Source: Polaromonas sp. (lineage in GTDB: Bacteria; Pseudomonadota; Gammaproteobacteria; Burkholderiales; Burkholderiaceae_C). From it: a stretch of DNA of 64,000 nucleotides. Location of the stretch: assembly GCA_030655515.1 (NCBI GenBank), contig JAURVI010000043.1:1-64000 (forward strand), read 5' to 3'. Below, piece by piece: positions 43,635 to 55,275 of this stretch; within the stretch, counting starts at the first letter, position 1, and the number at the start of each line of letters is the position of its first letter. The notes beneath the pieces were generated by a model. It saw only the letters and a list, made by a program, of their open reading frames with translations, did not search any database and was not told where the DNA came from. The position numbers and the translations under genes were made by a program.

Positions 43635-44534
43635 TCAAGCGACGCCGTTGGCCTTGAACCACGCCACAGCACGTTTCCAGCCGTCGTCTGCCGGTTCCTT
43701 GCGGAAGCTGGGGCGGTAGTCGGCGTGGAACGCATGCGGGGCATCAGGGTACACCACAAACTGCGATGCCTTCGCCGCGGCACTGCCGGTGGCGAGCACA
43801 GCCTTCATCTTATCAACCGTGTCAAGAGGGATGCCGCTGTCCTGCCCGCCATACAGGCCGAGCACCGGAGCGTGCAGGATTGGCGCCAGATCAACCGGGT
43901 GTTTTGGCGTGAGCTCGGTGCTGCTGCCGACCAGGCGGCCGTACCAGGCCACCCCGGCCTTGACATTGAGACTGTGCGCGGCATACAGCCAGGTGATGCG
44001 ACCACCCCAGCAAAAGCCGGTGATGCCTACTTTGGCGGTGTTGCCGCCGTTGGCGCCTGCCCACGTCACAGCGCCGTCGAGGTCGGCCATGACTTGCGCA
44101 TCAGGTACCCTGGAGACAACTTCGGCCATCAGCCTGGCCACTTCGCCGTATTGGCTGGGGTCGCCCTGACGCGCGTACAGCTCGGGCGCAATCGCCAGGT
44201 AGCCGGCCCTGGCAAAGCGGCGGACGGTGTCGGCAATGTATTCATGCACGCCAAAAATCTCCTGGATCACCAGGATCACCGGCAGACTGGTCTTGCCGGC
44301 GGGGGCGGCGTAATAGACCGGCACCTTGAAGCCGTCGACTTCAAACGTGGTCTCGCCGGTTTTCAGGCCTTCGGCAGAAGTTCTGATGGCGGTCTGCGCC
44401 ATGATGGGCATCGCCGCGGCGGCATAACCGACGCCGAGCGCCGCTTTCAGCGCCGTGCGGCGGGTCGCGCCGGCTTCCCCGCTTTGGCCGGGGAGCAGGG
44501 AATCCAACTCGGATTTCTGGTCGCTGTTGAGCAT
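43635..44534 (-). CDS. Dienelactone hydrolase family protein, Tat-exported
   Basis: A 299-residue alpha/beta hydrolase of the dienelactone hydrolase family. Triad: nucleophile Cys in GFCWGG, Asp in GGQDSGIP, His in PHAFHAD. The N-terminus has a twin-arginine-type signal, TRRTALKAALGVGYAAAAMP, so it is probably exported, unlike the cytoplasmic ClcD enzymes. The ATG at 44534 follows GGAGA. Substrate unknown; no chlorocatechol genes nearby. Confidence 0.88.
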   Translation of the reverse strand: MLNSDQKSELDSLLPGQSGEAGATRRTALKAALGVGYAAAAMPIMAQTAIRTSAEGLKTGETTFEVDGFKVPVYYAAPAGKTSLPVILVIQEIFGVHEYIADTVRRFARAGYLAIAPELYARQGDPSQYGEVARLMAEVVSRVPDAQVMADLDGAVTWAGANGGNTAKVGITGFCWGGRITWLYAAHSLNVKAGVAWYGRLVGSSTELTPKHPVDLAPILHAPVLGLYGGQDSGIPLDTVDKMKAVLATGSAAAKASQFVVYPDAPHAFHADYRPSFRKEPADDGWKRAVAWFKANGVA

Positions 44535-44722
44535 GGCGGTCTCCTCAAAAAAAGGGTCCAACAGGCGGAGTCTACGCGGTCACAGAACCTCTTGCCGGTT
44601 CTGGGAAAGACTGCGGGGTATTTGCCAAGCCGCCGCCTACCCGGCCCCGCGCCAGGGAAACTGAACCGCACCGCAAAAAAACCACCTGCGGGTATACTAG
44701 CGGAAAGTAAGGAAGTAATACC

Positions 44723-44950
44723 ATGCTGCAAACCTCCAAACTCACGTCCAAATTCCAGGCCACGGTGCCTTTGCCTGTGCGCAAGGCCTTGCATCTCATG
44801 GCAGGCGACCTCGTAGGGTTCGAGATTGAAGGAAATGAAGTCAGGCTGCGCCGGGCTACCCCGCTTGATCTGGCCTTCACGCAGGCGCTGGAAGGCACCC
44901 TGTCCGAGTGGTCCAGCAAGGAAGACGACAAAGCCTTCAAGGGCTTGTGA
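44723..44950 (+). CDS. AbrB/MazE-like antitoxin
   Basis: A 75-residue swapped-hairpin AbrB DNA-binding protein (MLQTSKLTSKFQATVPLPVR, GDLVGFEIEGNEVRLRR) with an acidic C-terminus for toxin binding. It overlaps the MazF/PemK-like gene by one base (TGATG). TATACT (44691-44696) and AAGGAAG before the ATG give a promoter and ribosome site. It should repress its own operon. Confidence 0.88.
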   Translation: MLQTSKLTSKFQATVPLPVRKALHLMAGDLVGFEIEGNEVRLRRATPLDLAFTQALEGTLSEWSSKEDDKAFKGL

Positions 44951-45288
44951 TGGTGAGCCTCCAGCCTTTTGACGTGGTCGTGGTGCCCTTTCCGTTCACC
45001 GACCGCACCGCCACCAAACGCCGTCCGGCGCTGGTGTTGACCAGCAACACCTTCAATCAAAAGGCCAGGCACAGCGTACTGGCCATGATTACAAGTGCCG
45101 AGCAGTCGGCGTGGCCCGGTGACTACCCTGTTGAGAACCTCGAAACTGCTGGCTTGCCCACAGCCTGCGTGGCAAGGCTCAAACTTTTCACGCTAGACCA
45201 CCGCCTGCTCATTCGCAAGGCCGGCGTGCTCAGTCCGGCAGACCAGAAGAAGCTGCGCGCGGCATGGAAGGGCTGGCTGGCGCTGTAG
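44950..45288 (+). CDS. MazF/PemK-family endoribonuclease toxin
   Basis: A 112-residue PemK-fold toxin: FDVVVVPFPFTDRTATKRRPALVLTS at the N-terminus and SRVARLKLFTL-like CVARLKLFTLDHRLLIRKAG in the middle. It cuts mRNA when the antitoxin is lost. It is translated by overlap after the antitoxin and is convergent with polA. Confidence 0.88.
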   Translation: MVSLQPFDVVVVPFPFTDRTATKRRPALVLTSNTFNQKARHSVLAMITSAEQSAWPGDYPVENLETAGLPTACVARLKLFTLDHRLLIRKAGVLSPADQKKLRAAWKGWLAL

Positions 45289-45326
45289 CTTCGATGTCCG
45301 GTTGGCCCGGTTCGCCTGCCGCACCA

Positions 45327-48143
45327 TCAATGCGCCTTCTCCCAGTTCTCGCCGACACCGATCTCGGCCAGCAGCGGCACTTTCAGCTTGGCCACACCGG
45401 CCATCAGGCGCGGTATTTCGGCCCTGACCCATTCGACCTCGGCCTCAGGCACCTCGAACACCAGCTCGTCATGCACCTGCATGATCATGCGGGTAGCCCG
45501 CTGCTCGTCGTCGAGCACTTGCTGCACCTTGTTCATGCTGAGCTTGATCAGGTCCGCCGCCGTGCCCTGCATGGGCGCGTTGATGGCCTGCCTTTCCGCG
45601 GCCTTTTTGCGCGGCCCGTTGCCGCCGTTGATTTCCGGCAGATACAGGCGTCGGCCAAACACGGTTTCGACGAAGTAATTTTCCCGCGCAAAAACCACGG
45701 TTTGATCCATGTAATTTTTGACGCCGGGGTAGCGCTGGAAATATTTGTCGATGTAGGCGGCTGCGGCTTTGGTCTCTATGCCCAAATTGCGCGCCAGCCC
45801 GAAACTGCTCATGCCGTAGATCAGCCCGAAGTTGATGACCTTGGCATAGCGGCGTTGCTCGCTGCTGACCTGATCCACCGCCACGCCAAACACCTCGGCG
45901 GCGGTGGCGCGATGCACGTCCAGGCCCTCGGCGAAAGCGCGCAACAAGGCTTCATCGCCACTGAGGTGGGCCATGATGCGCAGCTCGATCTGGGAGTAGT
46001 CGGCGCTGGCAATCACGCTGCCGACGGGCGCCACGAAAGCCTCGCGCACACGCCGGCCCTCCGCGGTTCGGATCGGAATGTTCTGCAAATTGGGGTCGTT
46101 GCTGGACAAACGGCCCGTGACAGCGACGGCCTGCGCGTAATGTGTGTGTACCCTGCCGGTTTTGGGGTGTGCGAGCTGGGCCAGTTTGTCGGTATACGTA
46201 CTCTTGAGCTTGGACAGGCCGCGATGCTCCAGGATTTTCGCCGGCAGCGGGTAGTCTTCGGCCAGTTTTTCGAGCACTTCTTCGTCGGTAGAAGGCGCGC
46301 CGCTCGGGGTTTTCTTGACGACCGGCAGGCCCAGCTTGGTGAAGAAAATTTCGCCAATCTGCTTGGGCGAGCCAAGGTTGAAAGGCTGGCCGGCCAGTTC
46401 ATGCGCCTGGGCTTGCAGTTGCAGAATGCGCGCGCCCAGCTCGCCGCTTTGCCTGGCCAGCGTGGGCGCGTCGATCAGCACGCCGTTGCGCTCGATACGG
46501 TACAGCGTTTCGCTGCTTCTGATTTCCAGTTCATAGACAAAACGCAGCTTGTCGTTGGCCTGCAACCTGGGCCAGAGCACACCGTGTACGTCCAGCGTCT
46601 GATCGGCGTCTTCGCACGAGTACTCGGCGGCCTTGCCGATGTCGACCTGGTTGAACTTGATCTGATGCACCCCCTTGCCGCACAGGTCTTCGTAGTTGAT
46701 GCCGCCGCGCCCCAGATGGCGCTCGGCCAGGCTGGCCAGACCGTGTGGTTTGTGAACCTCCAGCACGTAACTTTGCAGCATGGTGTCGTGTGCATAGCCC
46801 CGCACCTCGATGCCATGGTTGGCGAACACGTGGCGGTCGTATTTGACGTGCTGACCCAGCTTGTGTCTGGCCGGGTTTTCCAGCCAGGGCTTCAGGCGCG
46901 CCAGCACCTCGGCACGCGGCAGTTGCGCCGGGGCATCGGGATAGTCGTGCGTCAGCGGAATGTAGGCGGCCTCGCCGGGCTCCACGCTGAAGCTCACGCC
47001 GACAATTTCGGCGCGCATTTCGTCCAGCGAGGTGGTTTCGGTGTCAACAGCCACCAGTTCCGCGGCTTCAATCTTGGCCAGCCAGCGATCAAAGTCCTCC
47101 CAGGTAAAAATGGTGTCGTAGCGAAGAGGGGTCACGCGGGCCGCCAGCGGCGTGTCCGGAAATTCCGGCTCGTCGAACAGGCCCGCCTCGGATTTCACCC
47201 CCTCCCGTTCAGGCCGGGTTCGTCGAAGCCCTGCGACAGGCTCAGGGCGAACGGCGTGGGACTCCGGCGGCCTGGTCAGCGACTTGAAGCCATATTTTTC
47301 GTAAAAAGTGGCCAGAGCCTCCGTCTGTTCAGCGCCGATAGCTATCGTTTCCATGGCAGGCAGGCCGCCAATGTGCTCGGTCAGGTCGCAGTCTTTTTTG
47401 ATGGTCAACAGCGCCCGACCCGTGGGCAACCAGCCAAGCGCCTGGCGCAGGTTCTCGCCGACCACGCCCTTGATCTCGCCGGCATGCGCCACCAGCGCGT
47501 CCAGCGAGCCGTATTCGACGAGCCACTTCGCGGCCGTCTTGGCGCCGACCTTGGGTACGCCAGGCACGTTGTCGATCACATCGCCCACCAGGGTCTGGTA
47601 GTCCACCATCAGCCGCGGCGGCACGCCGAATTCGGCCTCAACACCGGCCAGGTCGCGCCGACGGCCGTTCATGGTGTCGATGACGGTGATGTTTTCATCG
47701 ACCAACTGGCTCAGGTCCTTGTCCCCGCTGGAAATGATGACTTCGATGCCCTGCGTCGACGCCATGCGGGCCAGCGTGCCGATCACGTCGTCGGCTTCGA
47801 CGCCCGGCACGTCCAGCACCTTCCAGCCAAGCAGACGCACGACCTCGTGAATCGGCTCGATCTGGCTGCGCAAATCGTCCGGCATCGGTGAGCGCTGGGC
47901 CTTGTAGTCGGGGTACAGCTCATTGCGAAAAGTCGGCCCCTTGGCGTCGAACACACAGGCAGCGTAATCGGCCCGCACATCCTTGCGCAGTTTTTGCATC
48001 ATGTTGACCATGCCGCGGATGGCGCCCGTGGCCGGACTGGCGGGGTCGCCCGGTTGGGCGCGCAGGTCGGGCATGGCATGAAACGCGCGGTACAGGTAGC
48101 TCGAACCGTCCACCAGCAGAAGTGTTTTTTTGTCGGTACGCAT
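45327..48143 (-). CDS. polA: DNA polymerase I
   Basis: A 938-residue three-domain polymerase: 5'-nuclease (1-290, LLLVDGSSYLYRAFHAM), 3'-5' exonuclease (about 330-510, with AVDTETTSLDEM acids) and polymerase (about 550-938) with motifs DYSQIELRIMAHLSGD, RRYAKVINFGLIYGMS and QVHDELVFEV. It fills gaps and removes RNA primers. A palindromic repeat (47205-47254) is translated in frame as residues about 297-313 in the linker between the first two domains. ATG at 48143 used; a GTG five codons earlier is possible. Confidence 0.95.
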   Translation of the reverse strand: MRTDKKTLLLVDGSSYLYRAFHAMPDLRAQPGDPASPATGAIRGMVNMMQKLRKDVRADYAACVFDAKGPTFRNELYPDYKAQRSPMPDDLRSQIEPIHEVVRLLGWKVLDVPGVEADDVIGTLARMASTQGIEVIISSGDKDLSQLVDENITVIDTMNGRRRDLAGVEAEFGVPPRLMVDYQTLVGDVIDNVPGVPKVGAKTAAKWLVEYGSLDALVAHAGEIKGVVGENLRQALGWLPTGRALLTIKKDCDLTEHIGGLPAMETIAIGAEQTEALATFYEKYGFKSLTRPPESHAVRPEPVAGLRRTRPEREGVKSEAGLFDEPEFPDTPLAARVTPLRYDTIFTWEDFDRWLAKIEAAELVAVDTETTSLDEMRAEIVGVSFSVEPGEAAYIPLTHDYPDAPAQLPRAEVLARLKPWLENPARHKLGQHVKYDRHVFANHGIEVRGYAHDTMLQSYVLEVHKPHGLASLAERHLGRGGINYEDLCGKGVHQIKFNQVDIGKAAEYSCEDADQTLDVHGVLWPRLQANDKLRFVYELEIRSSETLYRIERNGVLIDAPTLARQSGELGARILQLQAQAHELAGQPFNLGSPKQIGEIFFTKLGLPVVKKTPSGAPSTDEEVLEKLAEDYPLPAKILEHRGLSKLKSTYTDKLAQLAHPKTGRVHTHYAQAVAVTGRLSSNDPNLQNIPIRTAEGRRVREAFVAPVGSVIASADYSQIELRIMAHLSGDEALLRAFAEGLDVHRATAAEVFGVAVDQVSSEQRRYAKVINFGLIYGMSSFGLARNLGIETKAAAAYIDKYFQRYPGVKNYMDQTVVFARENYFVETVFGRRLYLPEINGGNGPRKKAAERQAINAPMQGTAADLIKLSMNKVQQVLDDEQRATRMIMQVHDELVFEVPEAEVEWVRAEIPRLMAGVAKLKVPLLAEIGVGENWEKAH
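47205..47254 (-). repeat. GC-rich palindromic (REP-type) repeat inside polA
   Basis: CCGTTCGCCCTGAGCCTGTC on the minus strand, followed by an inverted, partly decayed second arm ending GAACGG. The same arms occur at 50600-50668. Reading frame stays open through it and codes for a basic linker (EPVAGLRRTRPEREG). Confidence 0.75.
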
Positions 48144-48207
48144 GGACCCGATTGTCACCTTTTTGCCAGCTCTATCCCCGAACGCGCCCGCCCCCTACAA
48201 TGCAGCC

Positions 48208-48570
48208 ATGCAACATCCTATTTGCTCCTTCCTGCTCATCGGCGCCGCTGCGGCATGGGTGGGTGTCCCGGCCCTGGCCCAGACCACCGCGCCCGCTCCG
48301 GTCGCCGCGCCTGCCCTGGCGCCCGGCGCCAACCCGACCAGCGGCCGGCCGGAGCAAGCCATCCAGCGCATCCGCGTCGAAGATGCCGGTTCGCGCATTG
48401 ACGAAGTGCGTATAGGCGGTGAAACGCAAAGCATTACCGTGCAACCCAAAACCAATATGCCCGCCTACGAGGTGTTGCCCTCGGACGCCAGCAAGGGCGG
48501 AGGGACCGCCCCGTCCACATCGGGCGCCGGCAGCACCGGTAAACGCGTCTGGAACGTACTGAAGTTTTAG
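48208..48570 (+). CDS. DUF2782-like exported protein
   Basis: A 120-residue protein with a signal peptide (MQHPICSFLLIGAAAAWVGV, cleavage after ALAQ), a low-complexity Ala/Pro stretch, and a core RIRVEDAGSRIDEVRIGGETQSI that resembles DUF2782. Genes of that family commonly sit between polA and thrB in Pseudomonas and Burkholderiales, as here. Function unknown. Confidence 0.75.
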   Translation: MQHPICSFLLIGAAAAWVGVPALAQTTAPAPVAAPALAPGANPTSGRPEQAIQRIRVEDAGSRIDEVRIGGETQSITVQPKTNMPAYEVLPSDASKGGGTAPSTSGAGSTGKRVWNVLKF

Positions 48571-48601
48571 TTTTTTAGTTTTTTAGTTTTCAGTTTCAGG
48601 C

Positions 48602-49591
48602 ATGGCCGTTTACACCGAAGTCTCGTTCGACGAGGCCGCCTCTTTTTTGCAGTCACTCGGGCTGGGGCCGCTGCAAACCATCACCGCATGCGCCGGTGGT
48701 ATCGAAAACACCAATTATTTCGTGGACACCGGACAGGGCCGGTATGTGCTGACGCTGTTTGAACGCCTGACGTTTGAGCAGTTGCCGTTTTACCTGCACC
48801 TGATGAAGCACCTGGCGCAACGCGGCATCCCGGTGCCAGAGCCGCAGGCGGCGCCGACAGCAGCGGGCCATGGCGAACCCGGCGACATTCTGCACAGCCT
48901 CAAAGGCAAACCCGCCGCCGTGGTGAACCTGCTGCGCGGCCGCAGCGAACTGGCACCCACGCCGGTCCACTGCGCGGTGGTCGGCGAGATGCTGGCACAC
49001 ATGCACCTGGCGGGACAGGACTACCCGCGCCAGCAAGCGAATTTGCGCGGCCTGGCCTGGTGGAACAACACCGTGCCGGTGGTCTTGCCCTACCTCCGCC
49101 CCGATCAGACCCGCCTGATCCTGTCAGAGCTGGCATACCAGAACCATGTGGCGGCTTCATCGGCCTACCGGGCTTTGCCGCGCGGGCCGGTGCATGCCGA
49201 CCTGTTTCGCGACAACGTGTTGTTCGACAGCGAAGGCGGCGCCCCGGTTCTGACCGGGATTTTTGATTTTTACTTTGCCGGCTGGGACGCTTTGCTGTTT
49301 GACATCGGCGTCAGCCTGAACGACTGGTGTGTTGACCTGGCCACCGGCGTACACGACGCCGCGCGGGCCGAGGCCTTCATCGCGGCCTACCAGACAGTGC
49401 GCCGCTTGATCCCGCAGGAGCGCACGCTGCTGCCGGCCATGCAGCGGGCCGGTGCGCTGCGTTTCTGGACCTCGCGGCTGTGGGATAAACACCTGCCGCG
49501 CGACGCCGCGGTTCTGCAGGCGCACGACCCCGAGCATTTTGAACGGGTGCTGCGCCAGCGGGTGGCCCACCCCTACAGCTTGCAGTCCTGA
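48602..49591 (+). CDS. thrB: Homoserine kinase (ThrB, APH-like type)
   Basis: A 329-residue homoserine kinase of the choline/aminoglycoside kinase-like type used in many proteobacteria. It shows GGIENTNYFVDT at the nucleotide loop, the catalytic GPVHADLFRDNVLF, and the metal-binding IFDFYFAG. It phosphorylates L-homoserine in threonine synthesis. A T-rich tandem repeat lies just before the start and the ribosome site is weak. Confidence 0.93.
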   Translation: MAVYTEVSFDEAASFLQSLGLGPLQTITACAGGIENTNYFVDTGQGRYVLTLFERLTFEQLPFYLHLMKHLAQRGIPVPEPQAAPTAAGHGEPGDILHSLKGKPAAVVNLLRGRSELAPTPVHCAVVGEMLAHMHLAGQDYPRQQANLRGLAWWNNTVPVVLPYLRPDQTRLILSELAYQNHVAASSAYRALPRGPVHADLFRDNVLFDSEGGAPVLTGIFDFYFAGWDALLFDIGVSLNDWCVDLATGVHDAARAEAFIAAYQTVRRLIPQERTLLPAMQRAGALRFWTSRLWDKHLPRDAAVLQAHDPEHFERVLRQRVAHPYSLQS

Positions 49592-49741
49592 ACACGCGGT
49601 GCTCCGACGCTCAAAGTACCGGGCAAGCCGCCGGAACCACCGCCCTATCGACGATGCCAAAAAGTTGCCGGTCAGTTTTTTTTGAAGCAAACTGTCCCTC
49701 GCGGCGTTAGCCCTGAACCCCTCAAACACACAACTTGCGCC

Positions 49742-50512
49742 ATGAAACCAAACATCGTTCCCGCACGCACCGGCATCACATGGGTCAAGCTCGGCATACA
49801 AACTTTCCTCAAGCAGCCCCTGGCTTTGGCGGGCCTGTTTTTCCTGTACATGGCGGCAGCCACGCTGGCATCGCTGATTCCGTTTGTCGGCGTGGTGCTG
49901 GCGCTGGCCATCGTGCCGGCGGCCACGCTGGGCCTGATGGCCGCCACGCAGGAGGCGGCCAAGGGGTGTTTCCCGATGCCGGCCATTTTGCTCAGCGCAT
50001 TTCGGGCCGGTCAGCAACGCGGGCGGGCCATGCTGGTACTGGGTTTTCTGTATGCGGCGGCCTGCCTGCTGATCGTCTCCGTGGTGCCGCTGTTTTTCGA
50101 CGTGCCGGTCAGCCGCGACAATGCGCTGTCTCCCGAAATGCAGGGCGTGATGCTGGCCATCATGGTTGCGTACCTGCCAGTGTCGGTGCTGTTCTGGCAT
50201 GCGCCCGCGCTGGTGTACTGGCATGGCGTGGCGCCGGTCAAGAGCCTGTTTTTCAGTGCCGTCGTCTGCTTCAGGAACGCCGGCGCGTATGCGCTGTTCG
50301 GCATCACCTGGATGGCGGTGCTGGGGTTCATCGGGGTCGGCGTGACGCTGCTGGTCGGCCTGCTGGCCAGCCCCGAGGCGGCGGCCGCGCTGATCATGCC
50401 CGTTGCGCTGCTGATGGCTGCGATGTTTTCGACCTCGATTTACTTCACTTTCCAGGGCAGTTTTGAAGCCTCGCCACCAGACGACGCCCTCACCCCAGGA
50501 GATACGCGATGA
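49742..50512 (+). CDS. BPSS1780-type membrane protein
   Basis: A 256-residue membrane protein with six hydrophobic segments (GLFFLYMAAATLASLIPFVG; AIVPAATLGLMAAT). It matches the BPSS1780 family of unknown function found in betaproteobacteria. Starts at ATG 49742 after a 150-base gap from thrB. Confidence 0.8.
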   Translation: MKPNIVPARTGITWVKLGIQTFLKQPLALAGLFFLYMAAATLASLIPFVGVVLALAIVPAATLGLMAATQEAAKGCFPMPAILLSAFRAGQQRGRAMLVLGFLYAAACLLIVSVVPLFFDVPVSRDNALSPEMQGVMLAIMVAYLPVSVLFWHAPALVYWHGVAPVKSLFFSAVVCFRNAGAYALFGITWMAVLGFIGVGVTLLVGLLASPEAAAALIMPVALLMAAMFSTSIYFTFQGSFEASPPDDALTPGDTR

Positions 50513-50599
50513 CACAGCACCTGCTGCAAGAACGGCAAAGGCGCCATGGGTTATTGACCCGCTGAGCTCCCTGGTCTAAACCCAATACTGTTCGCTTAA

Positions 50600-50668
50600 C
50601 CGTTCGGGCTGAGCTTGTCGAAGCCTGTTTGCACTGTGACGACCCTTCGACAGGCTCAGGGCGAACGG
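50600..50668. repeat. Inverted pair of REP-type repeats
   Basis: Two facing copies of CCGTTCGsCCTGAGCyTGTC (plus-strand arm from 50600; opposite arm ending at 50668 with GGGCGAACGG) separated by about 20 bases. The transcript would fold into a long stem. It lies between the BPSS1780-type gene and the end of uvrD. Confidence 0.8.
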
Positions 50669-50699
50669 GGTTGAGGCGCTTCAATGAACAGCATTGGGT

Positions 50700-53093
<2,394 letters not shown>

Positions 53094-53203
53094 CCCCGCA
53101 TTGTAGAAAACCCTCGATGCACCGCCTGTCGGGAGGGCATTCCTAGAAATTCAGATTTTCGGGATGAATTGATAGAAGTGCCCTGGACTGGCTACGGACT
53201 AGA

Positions 53204-53536
53204 TCATGCCCGGCGTCGCACCAGCCTGTCCAGCGCTTGCAGCGCGGCCGCTTGCTCTTGGGCGTCAAGAAAATCAGTGCTTCGCATACGCAGCCGCAGA
53301 ACCGGCAGGGACACCAGGCCAGCCTTCACCCCGGCCCGCACCCAGCGCAGGTCGAAGACGCGGGGCGGGTCCGACAGCGTATAGCAATCAGCATCAATCG
53401 ATACCGTCATGCCAGACGGAATGGGCGACACCTCGGACATCCCCAGAACCGACAGGCTGCCAATGACCACATAGTCGCGGTGGCCGCATTCGGCGTACGC
53501 TGCCTGGAGCAGATCGAACAGCGCCTGGGCGTTCAA
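53204..53536 (-). pseudogene. Nucleotidyltransferase-like toxin, internally deleted
   Basis: A 110-residue remnant. The first part (HRDYVVIGSLSVLGM, then PSGMTVSIDADCYT and DPPRVFDL) matches the core of DUF6036/nucleotidyltransferase proteins. The end (RWVRAGVKAGLVSLPVLRLR, LDAQEQAAALQALDRL) matches their C-terminus. The usual middle of roughly 80 residues is missing; FDL joins directly to RWVRAG, suggesting an in-frame deletion. The start is TTG at 53536 overlapping the antitoxin stop (TTGA). Confidence 0.65.
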
Positions 53537-53997
53537 TCGCCCCCCGCATTGCTGAGCACGCCAAACGGAGAGTTCTGCCGCATCGCGCGGCCCCAACCGG
53601 CGGCGTCGGAACACATACGCGGCACCAACTGCTTGAGGGGCAACGCCAGCCAGCCGCGCCAGCGCTTGATGTAGTCTGCGCTACAGAGCTGCCCGGTTTC
53701 CCAACGATCAACTTCACGCTCCGCAGCCTCGATGCGACTGCGTTGCTGCGCGGCCGTGGCGCACAGCAACGCAATACCCAAGCCCTGGTGGGTCAGCAAG
53801 CGTTGAATTTCCACTTGTTGTTGAGCGGAGCGGGCAGCTCGACGCTCGTCGAGTGCCTCGCGCTGCGCCAGCCATTGCGGCGGCACGAGACCAGCCACCA
53901 GCTTGCCATGCCGTTCGACCCCCAACGGCCCCAACGCGGCGCGCGCGAGAATCTCGCCGAAGTTCTGCTTGACACGAGAGGCTGCAATTATGTCCAT
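53533..53997 (-). CDS. Phd-like antitoxin paired with nucleotidyltransferase remnant
   Basis: A 154-residue protein. Its first 40 residues (MDIIAASRVKQNFGEILARA, then HGKLVAGLVPP) resemble Phd/YefM antitoxins, followed by a charged helix and a C-terminal domain (WRGWLALPLKQLVPRM, WGRAMRQNSPFGV) that I know from partners of nucleotidyltransferase toxins. It overlaps the remnant by four bases. With the toxin apparently damaged, the antitoxin may be on its way to loss. Confidence 0.65.
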   Translation of the reverse strand: MDIIAASRVKQNFGEILARAALGPLGVERHGKLVAGLVPPQWLAQREALDERRAARSAQQQVEIQRLLTHQGLGIALLCATAAQQRSRIEAAEREVDRWETGQLCSADYIKRWRGWLALPLKQLVPRMCSDAAGWGRAMRQNSPFGVLSNAGGD

Positions 53998-54124
53998 AAC
54001 GCAATATTTTAGGCAATTTAAGAAATTTAGACAACTTTAGGTCGGCGGTCATAAAGAGGTCCCTCTGAAGGTCATATTCGCCTTTCCACCGCCATGGCCC
54101 AGTCGACAGCCCGTAAAATCGGCC

Positions 54125-54155
54125 ACCGGGCCCAAGCAATTGCGCCCGGTTTTTT
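54125..54155 (+). terminator. Terminator-like hairpin in guaC leader
   Basis: ACCGGGC (54125-54131) pairs with GCCCGGT (54144-54150), and Ts run from 54150 to 54155. It lies 80 bases before guaC on the same strand, with no plus-strand gene upstream, so it may be an attenuator or the end of a small RNA. Confidence 0.55.
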
Positions 54156-54234
54156 GTCTGCGCATCGCCTGCGCACAAAAGCCGGTCCAATCCAAGTGCC
54201 TTCTGTTTCAACAGTCTTCGGGAGCTTGGGAATC

Positions 54235-55212
54235 ATGGAAATCTTCGACTACGACAATGTTTTGCTGCTGCCACGCAAATGCCGCGTGGAAAGCCGCTCG
54301 GAATGCGATGCCGGCGTGACGCTGGGCGGGCGCAGCTTTCGCATTCCAGTGGTGCCAGCCAATATGAAAACGGTGATCGACGAGGCTATTTGCGTGTGGA
54401 TGGTGCAAAACGGCTATTTTTACGTGATGCACCGCTTCGATCTGGACAACCTTCAGTTCGTCAAACGCATGGCGGCTCAGGGCATTTACGCGTCCATCTC
54501 CCTGGGCGTCAAAAAACCCGACTACGATACGGTGGACCGACTGGCCGCCGAAGGCCTGGCGCCCGAGTACATCACGATCGACATTGCCCATGGCCATTCC
54601 GAGACCGTGCAGCGGATGATCGCCTATTTGAAGAAAAAACTGCCCGCATCGTTTGTAATTGCCGGCAACATCGGCACACCGGAAGCCATCATTGACCTGG
54701 AAAACTGGGGCGCGGACGCGACCAAGGTCGGCATTGGCCCCGGCAAGGTCTGCATCACCAGGATGAAAACCGGCTTTGGCACCGGCGGCTGGCAGCTCTC
54801 GGCGCTCAAGTGGTGCGCGCGCGTGGCGACCAAGCCCATCATTGCCGACGGCGGCATCCGTGAGCACGGCGACATTGCCAAGTCCATCCGTTTTGGCGCG
54901 ACCATGGTGATGATAGGCTCGATGCTGGCCGGCCTGGAAGAAAGCCCCGGCAAAACCGTGGAGGTCAATGGCAAGCTGTTCAAAGAGTATTACGGCAGTG
55001 CCTCGGACTTCAACAAGGGCGAGTACAAACACGTCGAAGGCAAGCGCATTCTGGAGCCCGTCAAAGGGTCTTTGGCCGACACGCTGCGCGAGATGGAAGA
55101 AGACATGCAAAGCGCCATCAGTTATGCCGGCGGAAAAAAACTGATGGACATTCGCAAGGTGAACTACGTCATTCTGGGCGGCGACAATGCCGGCGAACAT
55201 TTTTTGATGTGA
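54235..55212 (+). CDS. guaC: GMP reductase
   Basis: A 325-residue IMPDH-fold barrel. [20 protein letters not shown] holds the catalytic Cys, and [20 protein letters not shown] the phosphate site. Lack of CBS domains and the length indicate GMP reductase, which converts GMP to IMP with [20 protein letters not shown] is taken as the start (54235); the longer upstream frame contains the hairpin and is leader. Confidence 0.9.
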   Translation: MEIFDYDNVLLLPRKCRVESRSECDAGVTLGGRSFRIPVVPANMKTVIDEAICVWMVQNGYFYVMHRFDLDNLQFVKRMAAQGIYASISLGVKKPDYDTVDRLAAEGLAPEYITIDIAHGHSETVQRMIAYLKKKLPASFVIAGNIGTPEAIIDLENWGADATKVGIGPGKVCITRMKTGFGTGGWQLSALKWCARVATKPIIADGGIREHGDIAKSIRFGATMVMIGSMLAGLEESPGKTVEVNGKLFKEYYGSASDFNKGEYKHVEGKRILEPVKGSLADTLREMEEDMQSAISYAGGKKLMDIRKVNYVILGGDNAGEHFLM

Positions 55213-55275
55213 TGCCGCCCCGGTCAAAGCTGCCGCCAGAGTACAGTCATCGCCAAACCATGGAAACGAAAACCT

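Noticed and set aside
45264-47891. Very long plus-strand open frame (over 870 codons)
   Set aside because: It is antisense to polA, a typical GC-rich shadow; composition is not protein-like. The same applies to long frames at 2075-3739, 38084-39913 and 55545-57734.
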